Assembly (NCBI RefSeq): GCF_037975245.1
Contig: NC_092577.1
Location: forward strand, 2,317,501 to 2,381,500
Origin: Apostichopus japonicus
Lineage: Eukaryota; Echinodermata; Holothuroidea; Aspidochirotida; Stichopodidae
Reading direction: 5' to 3'
DNA length: 64,000 bases
Shown here: positions 55,132 to 64,000 of the stretch, one piece after another
How the letters are laid out: each line of letters begins with the position of its first letter
How positions within the stretch are numbered: position 1 is the first letter of the stretch
The notes under the pieces: model-generated
The model's input: only the letters and a program-made list of their open reading frames with translations
Databases searched by the model: none
What the model was told of the DNA's origin: nothing
Made by a program: the position numbers and the translations under genes

Positions 55132-55963
55132 GTAAGTTTAATTTTCTGAATGCAGTGACTTTTGCATTTGGTCACCTGCTCTTTCTGACGAAACAAACCA
55201 TTTATATAGGCTTGCTGGGGTGCCTCTCATTCTCACATGTGGTTTAGTATATGTACACGTAGCATTATCACCCGCTCTTACACTAACACTGTTAGTACAG
55301 TAGACAAGTAGGCTACAGTACACTGTAGTATCCAAGTTCCAACGATAGGGCTAGGCCTAGCCTAAGCCAAGTACGCCTTTGTATCTAAGGCTTGTAATGA
55401 AATCCATGAAACTTTGCCGCAAGTCACTGCCATTCAACTTTTTTAGTTTGCTAGGTAAGAAATGTATATATTTTCAGATTTTCGTGGTGAATTTCATTTC
55501 TAGATGAACAATAGGAGATGTAGGTCTAGGCTAGATTTGTGCTAATATCGCAAATATAGGTTTTGGCCGATATTCCAATTCTGATATCGGCCCATACTGA
55601 GGTTTTTAAACAGCTTGAATGAAGGCCAAAGTTATAATCAGCTATTGTAAGTTGGTGTCTTGTGTTTATAATGGAATGGGTTATACACCTTATAAAAGGG
55701 TTATTGAATAACAGTGTTGTTTCTAGTAGCACATTTAGTGGTTTTATAAGCAATTATTTAGGGGCTACATATAAATAGTGGTGACAAGCAGATGCATCAA
55801 CAGTGCAATGAGTGGCATGCAGAGAAATGTATAAAGGTGTATATTGTAGTGATGGTTTATTAACAAGTCTCACCATTGGCTAACAGTTCCAGTAATGACC
55901 TAACTTGTAATGTACCCTTTGTGATTCCTCTCTTGATTTTAGAATCCTACTTTTGAAGTCAAA

Positions 55964-62324
<6,361 letters not shown>

Positions 62325-63005
62325 GTATCCTTTACAAAGTCAATATAATAATCGTTCCTCGTCCAGAAGTGATACGTTTTAAAGCAGCATTTTGCGTTTT
62401 GTCGCCTTTTTCCCCTTTTTTGACAAGTCCATCAAGTTTTTCTTACATATATCAATCACAAAACAGCAAACGAAGATATTAGCCAAGTTTTTTCCCTGCC
62501 AAAAGCATTAATTGGCGAGTAATTAAGGACATTTACTGATAATGAGAAAAGTGTCCTCAGACAAATTACACATTTAATATTAATCGCATACAGTGACCCC
62601 AACCCACTAGTTTGAATTCAACCAATCAGAGATGCAGGTTTAGTTATGAGCCATTGCTAAAAATAGATTCAAAACGTCGAGTTGGTAACTTGGTACAACC
62701 AGTGAGCTGGAGTCTAACAACTCCCTGGTACAACTGCCATAGACAATCTACACAAATCAAGCATGGTCCTGTATTACGTATTGGCCAATGACGTTCATAG
62801 CTTTTAAATATTCATATTATGGACGAGGTTTAATTTGGATCCCAACAGCAAATATCTTTGAGAAAAACAAATTGAAAGTTGTAAATTTTTCGACTTTTAT
62901 GCCACCATTTGAAGTAAGTTTTTTATTAGAAAAGTTAGTTATGTATGTCGTTATGGCATTGTGGAATCAGTGAGGTTGAGAAAAACCATAGAAAAGGACG
63001 CAAAA
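62325..63005. other. STT3A intron 6, first part
   Basis: Unique AT-rich sequence. No gene or repeat is seen. Confidence 0.4.
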
Positions 63006-63471
63006 TGCTGCTTTATTTTCAACTTTGAAATTTCTTGGAAGTTTGGACACTCAGAAGAAAAACATGATGAGCTGTGTTTTGATTTTTAAATTTTTGGTTG
63101 GAAGTAATTTTACACCCAAATAGACCCTTTGTTGTCATGGATACCGTTGTGCGAGTCAGACTGCCAGGCAGAGAGCCTTTTCAGGCCATCATCTGTTTTG
63201 GTTTATAATATTACCTCGCTACATAAATTGTTTTCTTCACAACCATGGCTGTTTAACGTCATAGTGTTACTCAGCTTAACACGAAACATACATCTTCAAC
63301 AGGTCAAGGAGAGCAAAGTAAAGTCAATCTAGTTACGTAAGAAGAAATAAGGTACCGAAAACCTATTCCGTTTACCGTAGTCCATCAAAGATTGTACCAA
63401 GAATGTCAACAGTATTTGATAGTGTTCATAGATACCACCAAGGGCAACAAAATATTACATTGAATTTATTG
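63006..63471. repeat. Intronic dispersed repeat, copy D
   Basis: It matches 58811-59270 almost throughout, with small indels. Confidence 0.78.
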
Positions 63472-64000
63472 GGGGCGGGAGGAGGGATTTTTTTTTTTCT
63501 AAACCTAGGGTAGGCACAAAATTAATCTTGCAGGCCACAGTGAAATGTTGAAAGCAATACGTGGACCTCAACACTTTGAGAATGTTCCTAACCCTATGAC
63601 AAAACATGAAATATTACATTATGTGGGTAAGAAGACTTCTACCCTTTAATACCCAATGTCTATTGCTTATAGTGATTATTCTTCCCCAAGTTGATACTGT
63701 GTAAGTGTATATAATCCGGATATACATATTTTCATATATATTTTTGTCCCTCTTGTCCTGTCTTCAGTGAAATTCATTGTCTGAGTCGATTTTATTGTTC
63801 GGAGAAAACCGCGAGCCGCATTTATTGAATACCTTGGCCGGATGTGGTAAAGTTGGACATTGCCCATCTGAAAGAATTAACTGCATACAAGCAGCCAAGT
63901 TGTCGTGATTAAACCCCGATGCAAAAGAGCAGCTTCAAAGTTGAAGCGTATCTAAGGTTCATACGCTGAATTCAAGACATGTATATAGGTGTGCTTGCAA
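63472..64000. other. STT3A intron 6, remainder
   Basis: It starts with a poly-T tract. I see no exon of STT3A; the next expected coding sequence, for KISPWTGR, is not present. Confidence 0.5.

Overview
The window looks like animal nuclear DNA, most likely from a marine invertebrate and possibly a deuterostome such as an echinoderm; the species is an inference and cannot be fixed from the sequence. Supporting signs are intron-containing STT3A exons with GT/AG borders, single-exon class A GPCR genes in a tandem cluster, C2H2 zinc-finger exons, tRNA-derived SINEs, Ty3/gypsy, Penelope-like and hAT-type elements, and very large amounts of (TA)n.

From 1 to about 53070 the window is a tandem array of four related units, each about 11 kb once inserted elements are removed: unit 1 about 31-20031, unit 2 about 20032-33307, unit 3 about 33308-48330 and unit 4 about 48331-53070 (truncated). 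Each unit runs: GPCR gene (minus strand), (TA)n blocks and spacer, a short structured repeat whose 5' end copies U2 snRNA, a multi-finger C2H2 exon (plus strand), a tRNA-derived SINE, then spacer to the next GPCR. GPCRs 2, 3 and 4 are intact and GPCR 1 is frameshifted. Only the unit 2 zinc-finger frame is uninterrupted, and unit 4 stops before its zinc-finger gene.

Each unit carries its own insertions, and the sister units supply empty sites. Unit 1 has a complete Ty3/gypsy element with identical LTRs (11431-17487) and a decayed hAT element (3535-4870). Unit 2 has a 467-bp hAT-type MITE (24574-25040) and an unusual 1.9-kb inverted-repeat element with two arrays of CTTAAG palindromes (28697-30597). 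Unit 3 has about 1.1 kb of pure ATCT repeat (34770-35910) followed by a broken Penelope-like element (36061-39058). Units 2 and 4 share a nearly identical tract of about 2.2 kb although they are not neighbours.

From about 53070 the sequence is single-copy: an 8-bp-flanked hAT-like element, then the 5' part of STT3A (promoter-like region near 54960-55000, coding exons from 55964 to 62324, about 325 codons), whose introns hold several copies of an unnamed repeat. The rest of STT3A lies beyond the right edge.

Best leads for something undescribed: the U2-headed repeat, the CTTAAG-array element, and GPCR copies whose extracellular loop 1 has diverged far more than the rest of the gene or its flanks.
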